Below, piece after piece: positions 8,010-17,775 of a DNA stretch of 64,000 bases. Origin of the DNA: Methylicorpusculum oleiharenae. GTDB lineage: Bacteria > Pseudomonadota > Gammaproteobacteria > Methylococcales > Methylomonadaceae. The stretch is taken from the NCBI RefSeq assembly GCF_009828925.2, contig NZ_WUTY02000002.1, positions 186,001-250,000 on the forward strand, given 5' to 3'. A program made the translations under genes and the position numbers. Each line of letters begins with the position of its first letter. Position 1 is the stretch's first letter. The notes beneath the pieces were generated by a model. That model made no database searches, had not been told where the DNA came from, and saw only the letters and a list, made by a program, of their open reading frames with translations.

Positions 8010-9131
8010 CTGATGTTACGCGGCCCCATCCCAAAAAGCGTATCATTTCAGGATGGATAAAGAAAGAACAGCGCTCTATACAGACTACCTGATCTGCAAC
8101 CAAGGCTTGGCAACGGCGACCAGCCTGTCGGCGATGCTTGATGGTGAAGTCAGCCATGACCCAATAACCCGCCACCTGTCCGCAAGGCTCTACACCTCAA
8201 AAGACCTGTGGGTTGATGTCAAACCCACCGTGCGTCAGATCGAGCGGGACGACGGCTGCCTGATCTTCGACGACACCGTCCAGGAGAAGGCGTTTACTGA
8301 CGAGAACGAGATGATGTGCTGGCACTATGACCACTGCAAAGGCCGCTCGGTCAAAGGCATCAATCTGTTGAACGCGTTGTACCACAGCGGGGACGTGTCG
8401 ATCCCGGTCGCCTTCGAAGTGGTGAAAAAGCCCCATCCGTTTTGCGACATCAAAACCCGCAAGGTCAAGCGGGCGGCGGAGTTCACCAAGAACGAGCTGA
8501 TGCGGTCAATGGTCACCACCTGCGTGGCGAACAGCATCAAGTTCCGCTATGTCCTGACCGACAGTTGGTTTGCGTCGAAAGAGAACTTCGAGTTCATCCT
8601 CAAGAAAGGCAAACACTTCATCAGTGCCTTGAAGGACAACCGCTGGGTGGCGTTGACCGAAACAGACAAGAACGAAGGACGCTTTGTGCGGATCAGTCAG
8701 CTGGAATTGATAGATCAACAGGCGGTGCGCGGCTGGATGAAAGGCTTTCCCCAGGAAGTGCTGTTCGTCCGGCGGGTCTTTTACCCGCAGGGCACAAGAC
8801 AAACAAAGACGGCAGCACCGGTTTGTTGAATCGGGTGTGCAGCGATTTGGCATGCGACGGCGGGCAAGCCTCAACCCTCTACCAAAAACGGTGGAAAGTC
8901 GAGGCGTTCCATAAATCATTAAAATCCAACGCAGGGCTGGCAAAGTCGCCCACCCGCACCGTTATCACCCAAAACAACCACCTATTCATGACCATCTATG
9001 CCGTGTTCAAGCTGGAATGTTTGAAGATCAAACATAAAACCAACCATTTCGCCCTGCGGGCTAAACTTTTCATAAAAGCTAACCAGATAGCTTATGCAGA
9101 GTTGCAGAAATTAAGGACTGCGTAACCTCAG
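8010..9131 (+). mobile_element. IS4-superfamily insertion sequence
   Basis: Ends CTGATGTTACGC (8010-8021) and GCGTAACCTCAG (9120-9131) are inverted with one mismatch in 12. They tightly enclose a DDE transposase gene. No secure target duplication is visible beyond a possible TAA on both sides. The transposase is frameshifted, so the copy is probably immobile unless helped in trans. Confidence 0.7.
8053..9125 (+). pseudogene. IS4/IS701-type transposase, frameshifted
   Basis: The first 258 codons carry two catalytic Asp residues (CLIFDDTVQEK, YVLTDSWFASKENF). The rest, in another frame up to 9125, carries the Y-(2)-R-(3)-E-(6)-K signature as YQKRWKVEAFHKSLK. The shift is near 8800, in GGGCACAAGACAAACAAAG. 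Restoring one base would give one protein of about 355 residues, the normal size. It follows the TA pair by about 110 bp. Confidence 0.8.
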
Positions 9132-9247
9132 TAAGTAACATAATTGTATTGTGTTACTTAGTATGTATCTGATTTATTTTACTTTGTTAAGCTCCACTGC
9201 TACTTTATGTAACATATATTCAAGTTAATAAAAAAAGAGCACATAGA

Positions 9248-9799
9248 ATGAACGCTGTCGACGCCGCCAATAAAGCTGAAATTGCCATGATGAACGCCGT
9301 TCTGGCTGACAAGTTTGGCCAACTCTATGCGGATATTTGGAAAGTGTGCGTCAACTTGTCGCTGCGCATCAGTGACCTGCTCACCCTCAAGTACGCAGAC
9401 CTGAATCTGGGGGAGCGCTCGTTAAAGCTGACCGAAGCAAAAACCGGAAAACTGAAGACGATTCGACTGAATTCTGCCGCTATCCTGGTCATTGTCACAA
9501 GGCAACAGGAAAACCCTGCCGATACTTGGTTGTTTCAAGTCCATAGCAACCGAACCAAAGACAAACCCGTGAGTCGGGTTTCAGTCAGTCGCGTCTTTAA
9601 AGACGCGGGGGAACTGTTAGGGCTAACCATCAACACCCAAAGTATGCGCAAATCAAGCGGTATGGCTATGTATAAGGATGGGGTGCCGGTTGAAAAAATT
9701 GCTAAGGTTCTAAATCATTCGAATACCACGTCAACACTGCGTTATTTGAGGATTACCCAGGAAGAAGTGTTAAAGACTTATGACGATTATGAACTGTAG
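9248..9799 (+). CDS. Short tyrosine recombinase (catalytic domain only)
   Basis: 183 residues. It lacks a full core-binding domain and starts close to the catalytic core. The first Arg lies in NLSLRISDLLTLKY and the Lys in EAKTGKLKTIRLN. The HxxR box is altered (TQSMRKSSG, Gln in place of His). The C-terminal LNHSNTTSTLRYLRI supplies His and the nucleophile Tyr. Short recombinases of this type occur on plasmids and near IS elements. It may be active, or may be a remnant. Function in this element is unknown. Confidence 0.65.
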   Translation: MNAVDAANKAEIAMMNAVLADKFGQLYADIWKVCVNLSLRISDLLTLKYADLNLGERSLKLTEAKTGKLKTIRLNSAAILVIVTRQQENPADTWLFQVHSNRTKDKPVSRVSVSRVFKDAGELLGLTINTQSMRKSSGMAMYKDGVPVEKIAKVLNHSNTTSTLRYLRITQEEVLKTYDDYEL

Positions 9800-9875
9800 C
9801 TGCGTGTGGGTCATAAAAAGACTGCGGAAGCGTATCCCAGAAGCCCCCTTCGAGGTCTTGATTGATGGCAAACCA

Positions 9876-10894
9876 ATGGGGACAACCAAGCTTTTAACCT
9901 TTGCGAGGCATGTGCCCAATACTGACCGATTTCCGCAGGTCCTAGCCCTTTATTCTTCCGGTTATCTGCGGTTGAAGGCGGGAGCCGATCCCCTACCTCC
10001 ATTACCGTTCGGTCAGAGCCTTGTCCTCGGCCCAGCCATCTCCGGCACTTCAACTTCGTTCTCAAATAAAACGCTCTTTTTTCATCCCCAGATCCAACGC
10101 GTAGCTATTAATACGTCTCAAATTAACCAGGATGGCACGAACAGTCTCTTGATCAAGATTACGGCCTCGAACTCGAAGCTTTCGCATGACAGCACAAAAA
10201 CCAATCGAATTATGAATCTCGCCTGGACACTGACTCTGAATGAGCCGAGCGACCAAGCAACCATGCTCAATGTAGCGGGAACGTTTGAGTTTACGGAAGG
10301 TGTTATTCCTGATCCGATGCAGACAGCCGAGGCTGATTCGATGCGGCTATTGCAAATTTCCACCATGTTTATTGACAATTTACGGCACGATGTTGACGCG
10401 TTTCGCTTTCGCAACTCGGGTGGCGTCGTAACAGTAGATTATGACTCTGCCTTGTCGAATACACTGCTTCCCGTTACTCCCAGTTCGCTGCATCCAGAAA
10501 CCTTGAGATTCGACTCGCTTCATACCGATGATGTCGGACAGCCCAACGGGAATACACCGAGCTACAGAATCACGATAAACTCGACTGCAGGCCCCATGTC
10601 GGGCCCCATTACAGTTCGTGCATTCTTCAATAGCAGCCAAAACCTAAAAGATGACAACCTAGGGTTATGGGCCTTTCAGCAACCGTCAGAGCGCATAGAA
10701 AAGGGGACAATAGGCAGCATCAACTACACCGTTATTGCGAGTACCTGTCCATTGCCCGCTATAGATTTTGATCCGGGGGTTTTGAACGCATCTGTATTTC
10801 CCAGGCGCAAATTCTTCAGTTCCAGCAGGATGCTTTTGATAATGCTTTAAATGTTTCAGGTTTTGGAGCAGTCAATAAGGTCTTAAAAGTGTGA
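9876..10894 (+). pseudogene. Unknown gene with an apparent 3' frameshift
   Basis: An open frame from the integrase 3' end to 10850; ATG 9876 (MGTTKLLTFARHVPNTDRF) is the first plausible start outside the integrase gene. The protein (~325 residues) is rich in Ser, Thr and Asn and looks beta-structured (SLLIKITASNSKL, YRITINSTAGPMSGPITVRAFF), like an exported or structural protein, but no signal peptide is seen. Near 10795 the frame gives a basic nonsense tail, while the next frame reads ISQAQILQFQQDAFDNALN up to a stop at 10894. I infer a one-base shift there. No family recognised. Confidence 0.45.
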
Positions 10895-11581
10895 CCAATG
10901 TTGATCCGCACGTCTGTGGTACCGTTACCGGCCTCTGCGTGGTTCATGCTATCGGCCTTGGGTCTTTTGGCAACTCGCAGGCTTCGAAAAGACCGGGTCA
11001 GTTAGACTGTCGGGATTTATAGCAGGACGGGATTCACAATCCCGGCCTGAACGTTTCGACGATGTTAGACGGCAACCTCAAACATTTGGGCGGGTTAAAT
11101 AACCCGCCCCACACAGGCATCTGATGCGGTTCATGCTATATGATGAAAATCAAATACCTAGGAAAGCGTAAGGTTTTAAATTGGGAATTGCTGACGGAAT
11201 CGGGGTTAGGCCTTTCAATCAAGCATGCATGGCTAACTTGAAAGGCAGTTACCCATTCAAAAGCTGTCACTCAAAATCATAGGCAGCAGTCTGGTTTTGA
11301 CCGTAGTGACTCAGTGACAATGTCAAATTGTTCGCCGAATAACGGACAGTCAACTGAGTCAAAGAATGCCTTAACTATTGAAATTGGATAGTTACCCCGA
11401 CCGACGATGGCCCAGACACGCCCGTCACACCGCATCAAAATCGACGTCAGCTATCGAGAAACGCTTTTTCAGCAATCGATCGAGCAGTCAGCCAAAAACA
11501 TTTTAAAGCAAAATTATCGTTCAAAAGGGCCTGTCAAAACTTCACTCTCTGAAACGAAACTCCTATGAGAGTTTTATCTGT
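10895..11581. other. Intergenic region with strong hairpins and repeat B copy 2
   Basis: About 690 bp without a supported gene. It holds two hairpins: GGGATT-cac-AATCCC near 11030-11045, and a perfect GGGCGGGTT-aaat-AACCCGCCC at 11088-11109. Repeat B copy 2 lies at 11295-11481. The hairpins look like REP-type or processing elements, not terminators, since no T-run follows. Confidence 0.6.
11295..11481 (+). repeat. Dispersed repeat B, copy 2
   Basis: Matches 5991-6180 over about 190 bp in the same order and orientation (CCCCGACCGAC, GATGGCC, CGTCAGCTAT). Neither copy has an ORF. They lie about 5.3 kb apart and could be remnants of a former mobile element. Confidence 0.65.
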
Positions 11582-12598
11582 TTGTGTAAGCTCAATATCA
11601 TCACAAGCGAACAAGGAAGGCTGGAAAAGCCCACGAAAAATTATCGACCAATCATTGTACAGCTACAAAACTATCCGCCTGAAGCAGATTATGCAGCAAA
11701 ACTTAAAAACGGAACGGACATGAATTTACAACCAGACGAATGCGATCAGTTTTATCGTATTTGGTGGCCATTATTGACTTATGTCAACAAACAGATGAAG
11801 TTGTTTAATGACTTTCCAAGCCAGCTTGAAAACGACAATATTAATCAACAAGACGCAGCGGTTATCCGAAATGCCTTGTGGGCATCAGACCGACTGTTGC
11901 AAGACTTTATTGACAGCAACCCTGATAATTTATCAGCTGCAGATTTAGAATTGGCAGCAAGTTGGAAAAGTCGTGTTGCCGCTAGATTTTTTATCATGCG
12001 CCATTTGCAAAAATATAGTCTTTTCCTTAATGACTCTGATAATCCAATTGTTTACGGTGTCATCGGCCTAGTCTCGCCAATCCCCGAAATACTGCCTTAC
12101 GCACCGCCAATATTGGTGGATGCAGTGTTGCTACCTTTTGGCGATAAAATCATTTTTGACAGCCTACTTAATTCCTATCCAGTAAGATTTGGCAGCGGCA
12201 TCCGCAAGAGTCTCAACAATCAGTTGCGTCACGCTCAAGAATCACGAGGGGTCGTTACCTCGTTAGAGGCCACAGACCTAACCCAAGCTATTATCAATGG
12301 CAATCAAAAAATACTGGTCGCTTTTTACAAAGGGTTGGCTAAAGAAGGATTGAGTGAAAAAATGCAGCACGAGCACCATGCCAACATAAGAATATTTGTT
12401 AAGGATAGATTGTCATCGGCTATACCGCCACGTTCCCTGCTCAGTGTTAAGGTTGCCGACTTGGAAGCCTACTTTAGTGCTTGCGATAATAAAGCCAATC
12501 GGGTTAGTTTCAAACGTTTGGTCAAGTTCCTGTGTGACTCCGATAGGATTGGTTGGGAAGAGACCGAAAGGATGGAAAAGTTTTTGAAACGCCAGTAA
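11582..12598 (+). CDS. Hypothetical protein
   Basis: The frame allows 338 residues. A better start may be ATG 11720 (MNLQPDECDQFYRIWW), preceded by GGAACGG, giving about 292 residues. The protein is helical, with a hydrophobic middle (VYGVIGLVSPIPEILPYAPPILVDAVLLPFG). The C-terminal third is basic (KANRVSFKRLVKFLCDSDRIGW). It is soluble overall, with no signal peptide. I do not recognise the family. It stands alone, with repeat B upstream. Confidence 0.6.
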   Translation: MCKLNIITSEQGRLEKPTKNYRPIIVQLQNYPPEADYAAKLKNGTDMNLQPDECDQFYRIWWPLLTYVNKQMKLFNDFPSQLENDNINQQDAAVIRNALWASDRLLQDFIDSNPDNLSAADLELAASWKSRVAARFFIMRHLQKYSLFLNDSDNPIVYGVIGLVSPIPEILPYAPPILVDAVLLPFGDKIIFDSLLNSYPVRFGSGIRKSLNNQLRHAQESRGVVTSLEATDLTQAIINGNQKILVAFYKGLAKEGLSEKMQHEHHANIRIFVKDRLSSAIPPRSLLSVKVADLEAYFSACDNKANRVSFKRLVKFLCDSDRIGWEETERMEKFLKRQ

Positions 12599-12784
12599 GT
12601 CCATCTTGTGGATAACCGGACATAACACGCAGCCCTCGCTACGAAACTACAAACGTCCGTTTCTGGCCGTTATGTATTATGCAAAGCTTTGTATAACGAA
12701 TAGGGTTTATCTGTCGCGCCATCCAAATCGGATCAAAGCGATTGTAGGGGGTTGAGTTTTCTTAATCCTTGTTGTTCTCACAGC

Positions 12785-13045
12785 CTATGATGTCGCTTTG
12801 TTTTGGCCGAAAGACGATATTACGTCGTAACCTTTTTTCCTCTTGGATTCTTCTATCTTGGCGCCTGCATCGAGCGCTTGTTCAGGCGAAGGAAACCAAT
12901 CCTTTTTTACCATTCCAGGATGACCAATTCTTCCCCATTGGCGCACAAGCGACCAGTCTCCGAATATACCGGGTGAAATAGTCATTGTGTAATAGCGGTG
13001 CATATTCTCAAGATCATTGTGTCGAACTAGATAAGCTTGAGTCAT
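12785..13045 (-). CDS. WGR-domain protein
   Basis: 86 residues made almost wholly of a WGR domain: RYYTMTISPGIFGDWSLVRQWGRIGHPG, then SPEQALDAGAKIEESKRKKGY. WGR domains bind nucleic acid ends; they occur in PARPs and as small plasmid or ICE proteins, in bacteria often of unknown role. The domain is complete (the W-G-R core at about residues 36-38). It lies downstream of the traA terminator in the same direction and is probably a separate unit. Confidence 0.8.
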   Translation of the reverse strand: MTQAYLVRHNDLENMHRYYTMTISPGIFGDWSLVRQWGRIGHPGMVKKDWFPSPEQALDAGAKIEESKRKKGYDVISSFGQNKATS

Positions 13046-13129
13046 AAGATTAATTTCAAGAATACTTAAGGAATTATTTTTCTAAATAATAGCCTAAACA
13101 ACTGAATTTATGGTCATAAAAGATTATAT

Positions 13130-13166
13130 AAAAAAAGGCCGCACCTTGTCAAGAGGGCGGCCCTTT
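13130..13166 (-). terminator. Rho-independent terminator after traA copy 1
   Basis: Read on the minus strand, a GGCCGC...GCGGCC stem (with CTCTTGACAAGG between) is followed by a run of seven T. It lies about 60 bases after the traA stop and belongs to the duplicated block. Confidence 0.8.
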
Positions 13167-13227
13167 CGTCTACAACTAACAAAAAAGGGGTACCGCCCAT
13201 CGGGGGTGATGGGCGATATATCTGGAA

Positions 13228-13536
13228 TTACACCAGAGCGGCAACAACACCGTTGATGACGTTTGGACCGTAGTACAGAGCCAACGCACCACCGATGCCG
13301 ATAACAACAGATACGATAGATTGGTTGACGATGCCGGCAGACAAACCCACCATAAACATGCCCAAGGCAATGATTTTTCCCAAAGTACCTTGAGTCCAGC
13401 CAACCAACAGGGTGTAGATGTCGTCGAACTCACTACCACCGGTACCGGCCATTGCTTCAGGAGCAAGCGCGACAGCAGCAGCAACAAAAATGGCCAAGAA
13501 TAGTTTAGATGTAAACAGTGCTTTCAATTTGTTCAT
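13228..13536 (-). CDS. traA: F/SXT-type conjugative pilin TraA, copy 1
   Basis: 102 residues. A long basic and hydrophobic leader (MNKLKALFTSKLFLAIFVAAA) ends at APEAMA, with probable cleavage before GTGGSEFDD. The mature ~72-residue pilin has two hydrophobic helices (KIIALGMFMVGLSAG and SVVIGIGGALALYYG), as in SXT/IncA-C TraA. It is the pilus subunit in the inner membrane and the filament. The gene ends the slt-traL-E-K-B-dsbC-traV operon but has its own upstream region and terminator. An identical protein is encoded at 28523-28831. Confidence 0.92.
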   Translation of the reverse strand: MNKLKALFTSKLFLAIFVAAAVALAPEAMAGTGGSEFDDIYTLLVGWTQGTLGKIIALGMFMVGLSAGIVNQSIVSVVIGIGGALALYYGPNVINGVVAALV

Positions 13537-13602
13537 TTGAAGAACTCCAAAAATAGGCTTGATGAGGGTTGTCAGCTATTTGCAATTCACTGACCGAGGT
13601 TC

Positions 13603-13627
13603 TGTTCCGGAACACGGTCATTGTCAA
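13603..13627 (-). promoter_or_regulatory. Possible traA promoter and operator
   Basis: On the minus strand, TTGACA (13622-13627) is followed within the spacer by a perfect 12-bp palindrome TGTTCCGGAACA (13603-13614). A -10 box at the right distance is weak (CAGAAC), so an activator or another sigma factor may be needed. The same arrangement is present at 28898-28922. A repressor or activator dimer at the palindrome is inferred. Confidence 0.4.
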
Positions 13628-13731
13628 CAAAAAATCAGCGGTGTGTAAGCGCGAAAGAGCAGCCTATCAGGTGTTCTTTTGATGGACAGACGAAAGGCAG
13701 CCTATTTCGAACCCCTTTCTGCGCGACGGGC

Positions 13732-13767
13732 AAAAAAAACCGGACTTTCGTCCGGATTATTTTTTTA
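13732..13767 (-). terminator. Terminator after traV
   Basis: A CCGGAC-TTTC-GTCCGG stem with A-run on one side and T-run on the other lies directly next to the traV stop (13768). It can work in both directions. It separates traV from the traA transcription unit. Confidence 0.8.
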
Positions 13768-14241
13768 TCACCTCGGCGTTCTGTCCGACAAAGGCGATAT
13801 GGCTCTCCCTGGGGACCGGAATCGCTCCCCAAGATGCCATCGCCTGCTTTCGATCTCTGTATATAAGTACCCGTCAGCATGCAGATCACCGTCATCATCC
13901 TCCCATGGCGCCACCCATATCCGCATGACTTGCGCTTGCGTCCGTATGGGTACTGGCTGTTCGATACTGGGAACGGCTACCTGGCTATTCCTGGTTGCGT
14001 TTGAATGAGCCAGAACGCCACGAGATCCGCTGGCACTGCCTTTGTCATTCTCATCTAGGGTTTTTACGTAATCCGAAGACTCTGTTGCTTGATAGACTTG
14101 CCGGGCTGACATACAGCGCACGCCTTCAATGCCGCCGGGACAGGAAAAATCGCCTTGCCCTATACTCAAGAAAGAGCAACCGTTTAAAAGCAGAACAGTT
14201 GCCGTTAAAAAAGCCAAATTTAAGTAACCCTTATTTACCAT
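13768..14241 (-). CDS. traV: Conjugative transfer lipoprotein TraV
   Basis: 157 residues. The N-terminus has a lipobox (ATVLLLNGC, acylated Cys at ~22), then FSCPGGIEGVRCMSARQVYQATE, the TraV signature with two cysteines. TraV anchors the TraK ring to the outer membrane in F-type secretion channels. The C-terminal half is variable (VMRIWVAPWEDDDGDLHADGYLYTEIE). It overlaps dsbC by 11 bases and is followed by a terminator. Confidence 0.88.
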   Translation of the reverse strand: MVNKGYLNLAFLTATVLLLNGCSFLSIGQGDFSCPGGIEGVRCMSARQVYQATESSDYVKTLDENDKGSASGSRGVLAHSNATRNSQVAVPSIEQPVPIRTQAQVMRIWVAPWEDDDGDLHADGYLYTEIESRRWHLGERFRSPGRAISPLSDRTPR

Positions 14242-15055
14242 TTAATTCATCCTCAAGGTCTTTTTCTAAGAGGGTTTTGAACGATTTCACTCCACCCTTG
14301 AAGGTGTTTTTCGAAGGCAGAAACACGAATGGCACGCCCTGAATATCCAGAAGTTTCGTTGCCACTACCGCTTTTTGCAGCGGTTTTAAGTCACAAGATC
14401 CTTCTTCCCTGACCAACGCCGGCAGCGTTGAATAATCCTTTGCGATCAGTGCTTTTAATGACTGCTCTTTGTCTTTATTGCAGATCAGTTTTTTACTGAT
14501 TTCTGACGATTCCTTGCCAAGCACGGGGATCAATACGAGTTTGAATGCGTATTCATTCCCCAGTGGTTCAAGCTGTGCAATCAGCTCGTGACAGTAGTTA
14601 CATTGAGGGTCTACGAATATCGTAACTTCCTTTTTTCCTTTTCCTATGGTCAGTGTCGAAAGTTCATCCGGATTGAACCCTATCTTGCGCAGATCGACTT
14701 TTTCTATTCCCTTCGTGTCCGCTACGGAGCCAATAATTTTACCTTGCCACATGTCGACCAATTTAAAATTACCGGCTACGACGAAATGCCCATTATCGGT
14801 AATCAAAAATGTCTTATCTCCTGCTTTAACCATCGACAGTCCCGTGACGGGTAACCGCTTAACTTCGTCCACGCTGCGCATGACGTCTTTGACTTCAGCC
14901 GTCATTTCGGTGTCGGTTTTCCTTGTTTCAAGCTGAGAACTATCCTGGCCTGCCGCCTGGATAACACCACTCAACGTCAATAAAGCCGATACCCCTAATA
15001 ACTTTTTCACCATTTTTGTCTCCCTATTATTTTTTATTGAACTGTTATCTAACAA
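14231..15055 (-). CDS. dsbC: DsbC-type disulfide isomerase of the transfer system
   Basis: 274 residues. Signal peptide MVKKLLGVSALLTLSGVIQAA lies ~14 residues in, so the start is probably the ATG at that Met. A dimerisation-like domain is followed by a thioredoxin domain with active site DPQCNYCHE (C-x-x-C) around residue 155, and VPFVFLPSKNTFKGG as the cis-Pro and strand region. It likely isomerises disulfides in the Cys-rich TraN, TraU and TraV proteins in the periplasm. It overlaps traB by 11 bases. DsbC genes are standard in SXT/IncA-C clusters. Confidence 0.85.
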   Translation of the reverse strand: MLDNSSIKNNRETKMVKKLLGVSALLTLSGVIQAAGQDSSQLETRKTDTEMTAEVKDVMRSVDEVKRLPVTGLSMVKAGDKTFLITDNGHFVVAGNFKLVDMWQGKIIGSVADTKGIEKVDLRKIGFNPDELSTLTIGKGKKEVTIFVDPQCNYCHELIAQLEPLGNEYAFKLVLIPVLGKESSEISKKLICNKDKEQSLKALIAKDYSTLPALVREEGSCDLKPLQKAVVATKLLDIQGVPFVFLPSKNTFKGGVKSFKTLLEKDLEDELNGK

Positions 15056-16646
15056 AGCCGCTCATTCCACCGTAACCGCCGTATCCAACCCCGCGAGACC
15101 CACCGCCAAATCCGCCTGAGCTTCGTCCGCCGTAACCTCCCATGCCACCGCCGAGGCCACTCATTGAACCTTGGCCAAAGCCATCTTGGTTTGCGCTATA
15201 CAGGTTGTTCATGTTGCGTCCGCCGCCTTGTAGATTGGTGCCAGAATCTGATTTGGATTTTGTATTAAGAGACATTCCTCTTATCATGATGAAATCTATC
15301 TTTCTCCCCGCATCTACTTCGACGATTGGGAAAATGTTTTTTGCCATATCAAGATAGTAGTCAGCAATTTGTTCCGCAGCGCCCTTGACCCCCCCCATGA
15401 TTGCCTGCCCCCCTAGCATTTCAGGCGATGGGTACTGAAATTGCTGCTCTTGCCCAGGTATCGCACCTGTTTGCAGAGCTCTTACTTGCTGAGGTGCAAA
15501 CGCTTGAGCAATTCCAGACACAAATCCTGAAAGTAACGCATTCCCTATGATTTGTCCGTTTTTGCTTACCAATCGGCCTCTTACCCCAGCCTTGCCATCT
15601 TCGCCAACCGAATAAGCATCCATTGCCGTTTCGATGACTGCGCCATCTTTCTTTACGCAAGAGATACGCTCCGCTCTCATGTAAGCTCTTTCTGCACTCA
15701 GGTCGCCATAACCACTGGCAATCAAGAAACACTCTCTAATATCCATCCTATAACGGTTAGGTAAAATTGCTTCATGCTTGATCCGCAACAAAGCCGGAAA
15801 GGGATCACTACGAGATTGATTGGAAGTAGGGGCATCAAGACCTGTCACCAGCGTTCCACTTAAAATACTACCGGCCGGCAAAAACATATCGGGTACCCCG
15901 TTTTTGCTTGACGCCTTTTTTATGTTCACGAACTCCGTGATTTTTTTTCCTCCATTTTTTTTGCTGCTATCCTGGTCATAAGCTGATGCCGCACCCTTAT
16001 CGCTCTTTTTTCCTTCTTCACCTGAACCGGTCACAACTCTGATTTTTGGCCCTGTTTCAGCGGGAGCCACATCGCTTTCAGCTATTGCCGGTATCTTTTG
16101 ACCGATTAACTCCGGTTCAAAGGCATCTTTCCCTTTTTTTTCTTTCCTTTTTTTATATTTCCCACCACCAGCGTCATCCATGGGTAATTCCGGCAATGGC
16201 ACTTGGTTTTTTAACGTCTCTTGAGCGGCATCAATCTTTTGGTAAAGCTCCGTCGTTTGCAGTGCCAGCTTTTCTGTTCTCCTGTTCAGTTCTTCCGTTT
16301 GCTCCTTAATCATTCTCGAAGCGTCCTGGATTTTGGCGTCCTGAAGCTGGAAACTCATTTTGATATCGGAAAAATCCTCCGTCAGTTTTTTGATTTTTCC
16401 GCCCATTGCATCGATGGAAACATCCCGTGGACTTTTCCCGGTGAAAAGTGTGTATTCCACTTTTCTCGGTTTCTGCATGAAGTTTTTGGAATTGTCATCG
16501 GATGTACTGACAATCAGAATGGCCGCCACGACAAAAATCGCAGCCCCACCCCCTATCTGCGTGACTTGTTTGCGTTTCGACGGATCAAGTGTTTCATACC
16601 ATTCGATCAGTTTTTCCTTGGCGGTCTTCTTTTCCAGATCAATCAC
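15045..16646 (-). CDS. traB: Transfer channel protein TraB
   Basis: 533 residues. There is a short cytoplasmic start, then one membrane segment (GAAIFVVAAILIVST, ~32-46). A coiled-coil region (QDASRMIKEQTEELNRRTEKLALQTTELYQKI, ~105-135) and a basic/proline linker come next. A VirB10-like beta-barrel follows (FLPAGSILSGTLVTGLDAPT near 255, then RYRMDIRECFLIASGYGDLSAERAYMRAERISC). The tail is Gly-rich (GGMGGYGGRSSGGFGG). TraB spans the periplasm and links inner and outer membrane complexes. It sits in order E-K-B. Confidence 0.9.
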   Translation of the reverse strand: MIDLEKKTAKEKLIEWYETLDPSKRKQVTQIGGGAAIFVVAAILIVSTSDDNSKNFMQKPRKVEYTLFTGKSPRDVSIDAMGGKIKKLTEDFSDIKMSFQLQDAKIQDASRMIKEQTEELNRRTEKLALQTTELYQKIDAAQETLKNQVPLPELPMDDAGGGKYKKRKEKKGKDAFEPELIGQKIPAIAESDVAPAETGPKIRVVTGSGEEGKKSDKGAASAYDQDSSKKNGGKKITEFVNIKKASSKNGVPDMFLPAGSILSGTLVTGLDAPTSNQSRSDPFPALLRIKHEAILPNRYRMDIRECFLIASGYGDLSAERAYMRAERISCVKKDGAVIETAMDAYSVGEDGKAGVRGRLVSKNGQIIGNALLSGFVSGIAQAFAPQQVRALQTGAIPGQEQQFQYPSPEMLGGQAIMGGVKGAAEQIADYYLDMAKNIFPIVEVDAGRKIDFIMIRGMSLNTKSKSDSGTNLQGGGRNMNNLYSANQDGFGQGSMSGLGGGMGGYGGRSSGGFGGGSRGVGYGGYGGMSGFVR

Positions 16647-16662
16647 AATGTTTCTCCGTCAA

Positions 16663-17766
16663 TTACAGCAATGCAGGTCTGATTTCTTCGCCGCTTTTGC
16701 CTTCAGGCAATCGCAACAGAAGGTAGATTTCTGTTTTTTCCCCTGGCTCTATCCTCACTCTTGGCCACGCGGCAACAGCCATTGTGTCTTCACTCGCACA
16801 AAATGCCTCTTCAAAAATCACCGCGTTATTGCCATTGTTTTGACCAATCAGAATAATGATTCTGGAATCATGCCCAGAGAGTAATTGACCCGCCCAGTAA
16901 GTCAGGTTGGGATCATGACAAAAGGCTCGATCTCTTAACTCTCCGGTTACTTCTTCCATCGTAAATCCCTGTGGGATTTGTTGTTTTCCAAGGTTTTGCA
17001 TGATTGCTTTTACCTCATTGATATAAGGTAAGTCTTGACGGAAAAGCCTGTCCGTTTTCGAGGATCCGACTTCGCCTTGAGCGCCCTTTGCTGCATCGCC
17101 TTCAATACGAATTTCAACAGGCGTAATTAATTCCTGCGGTGAAAGTTGCAGTGATGCAGCATCGCCAGTTTCTGCGTCAGAAATAAACAGGCTCACCGGT
17201 GTTTCTGAGTCAGTTGCAATATAAATTGCTGAACCATCAATTTTCGTTTCCACGTTGTCTACCGTCAGGACTTTGGGGTCTGCATAGGGAGTGACTATTC
17301 GATTCAGCTTGCCTTTTGCAACGATCACACTTTCAGTTCTTCCGGGTTTGGGTTTGATCGTAATACCTGATTGCATTCCAAGATCGAGCTCTTGTTTATT
17401 AATTGCGCGATTTTCTTTGGGTGGTTCAGGTGCCTTATCAATAATCTTGGGTCTTTTGTTCAGTTTGGATTTTTCTTCAGCGACTGGCCCCGGTGCATAT
17501 TGCCCATCATTGGCGACCTGCTGATTCCCTTCAGGCGGATTAGCCGTAATCGTTGCTGTCGCCGATTCAGGCTTGCCATTGATCATCCCGTTCGGGTATA
17601 AATCGCCACTTTGATTGTCGTTTTGTGAGTTCTCCAAATCCCCCTGTGGGCTTAACGACGTTCCATCCAATGCTTGAAACGGCAGTTCAGGCGGAAGTTC
17701 ATTCGCCATCGTTGCTGATGAAATCAAGATTGATACAACCGATAGAATCAATGGTTTTAATTGCAT
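16663..17766 (-). CDS. traK: Secretin-like transfer protein TraK
   Basis: 367 residues with a signal peptide (KPLILSVVSILISSATMA). A long Asn/Pro/Gln-rich linker (~25-120) precedes the TraK domain (GITIKPKPGRTESVIVAKGKLNRIVTPYADPKVLTV onward). F TraK is only ~240 residues, so the linker is an extension. TraK is the VirB9-like outer-membrane-side component bound to TraV and TraB. It is 16 bases before traB in the operon. Confidence 0.88.
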   Translation of the reverse strand: MQLKPLILSVVSILISSATMANELPPELPFQALDGTSLSPQGDLENSQNDNQSGDLYPNGMINGKPESATATITANPPEGNQQVANDGQYAPGPVAEEKSKLNKRPKIIDKAPEPPKENRAINKQELDLGMQSGITIKPKPGRTESVIVAKGKLNRIVTPYADPKVLTVDNVETKIDGSAIYIATDSETPVSLFISDAETGDAASLQLSPQELITPVEIRIEGDAAKGAQGEVGSSKTDRLFRQDLPYINEVKAIMQNLGKQQIPQGFTMEEVTGELRDRAFCHDPNLTYWAGQLLSGHDSRIIILIGQNNGNNAVIFEEAFCASEDTMAVAAWPRVRIEPGEKTEIYLLLRLPEGKSGEEIRPALL

Positions 17767-17775
17767 GCAACGCTC

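Larger units (their letters stand above)
13130..13710 (-). repeat. 581-bp duplication carrying traA, copy 1
   Basis: Nearly identical to 28425-29005, with only about three single-base differences seen (one silent codon change, one base just before the start codon, one in the upstream region). The block includes terminator, pilin gene and upstream control region. Both copies keep the same orientation. Confidence 0.9.
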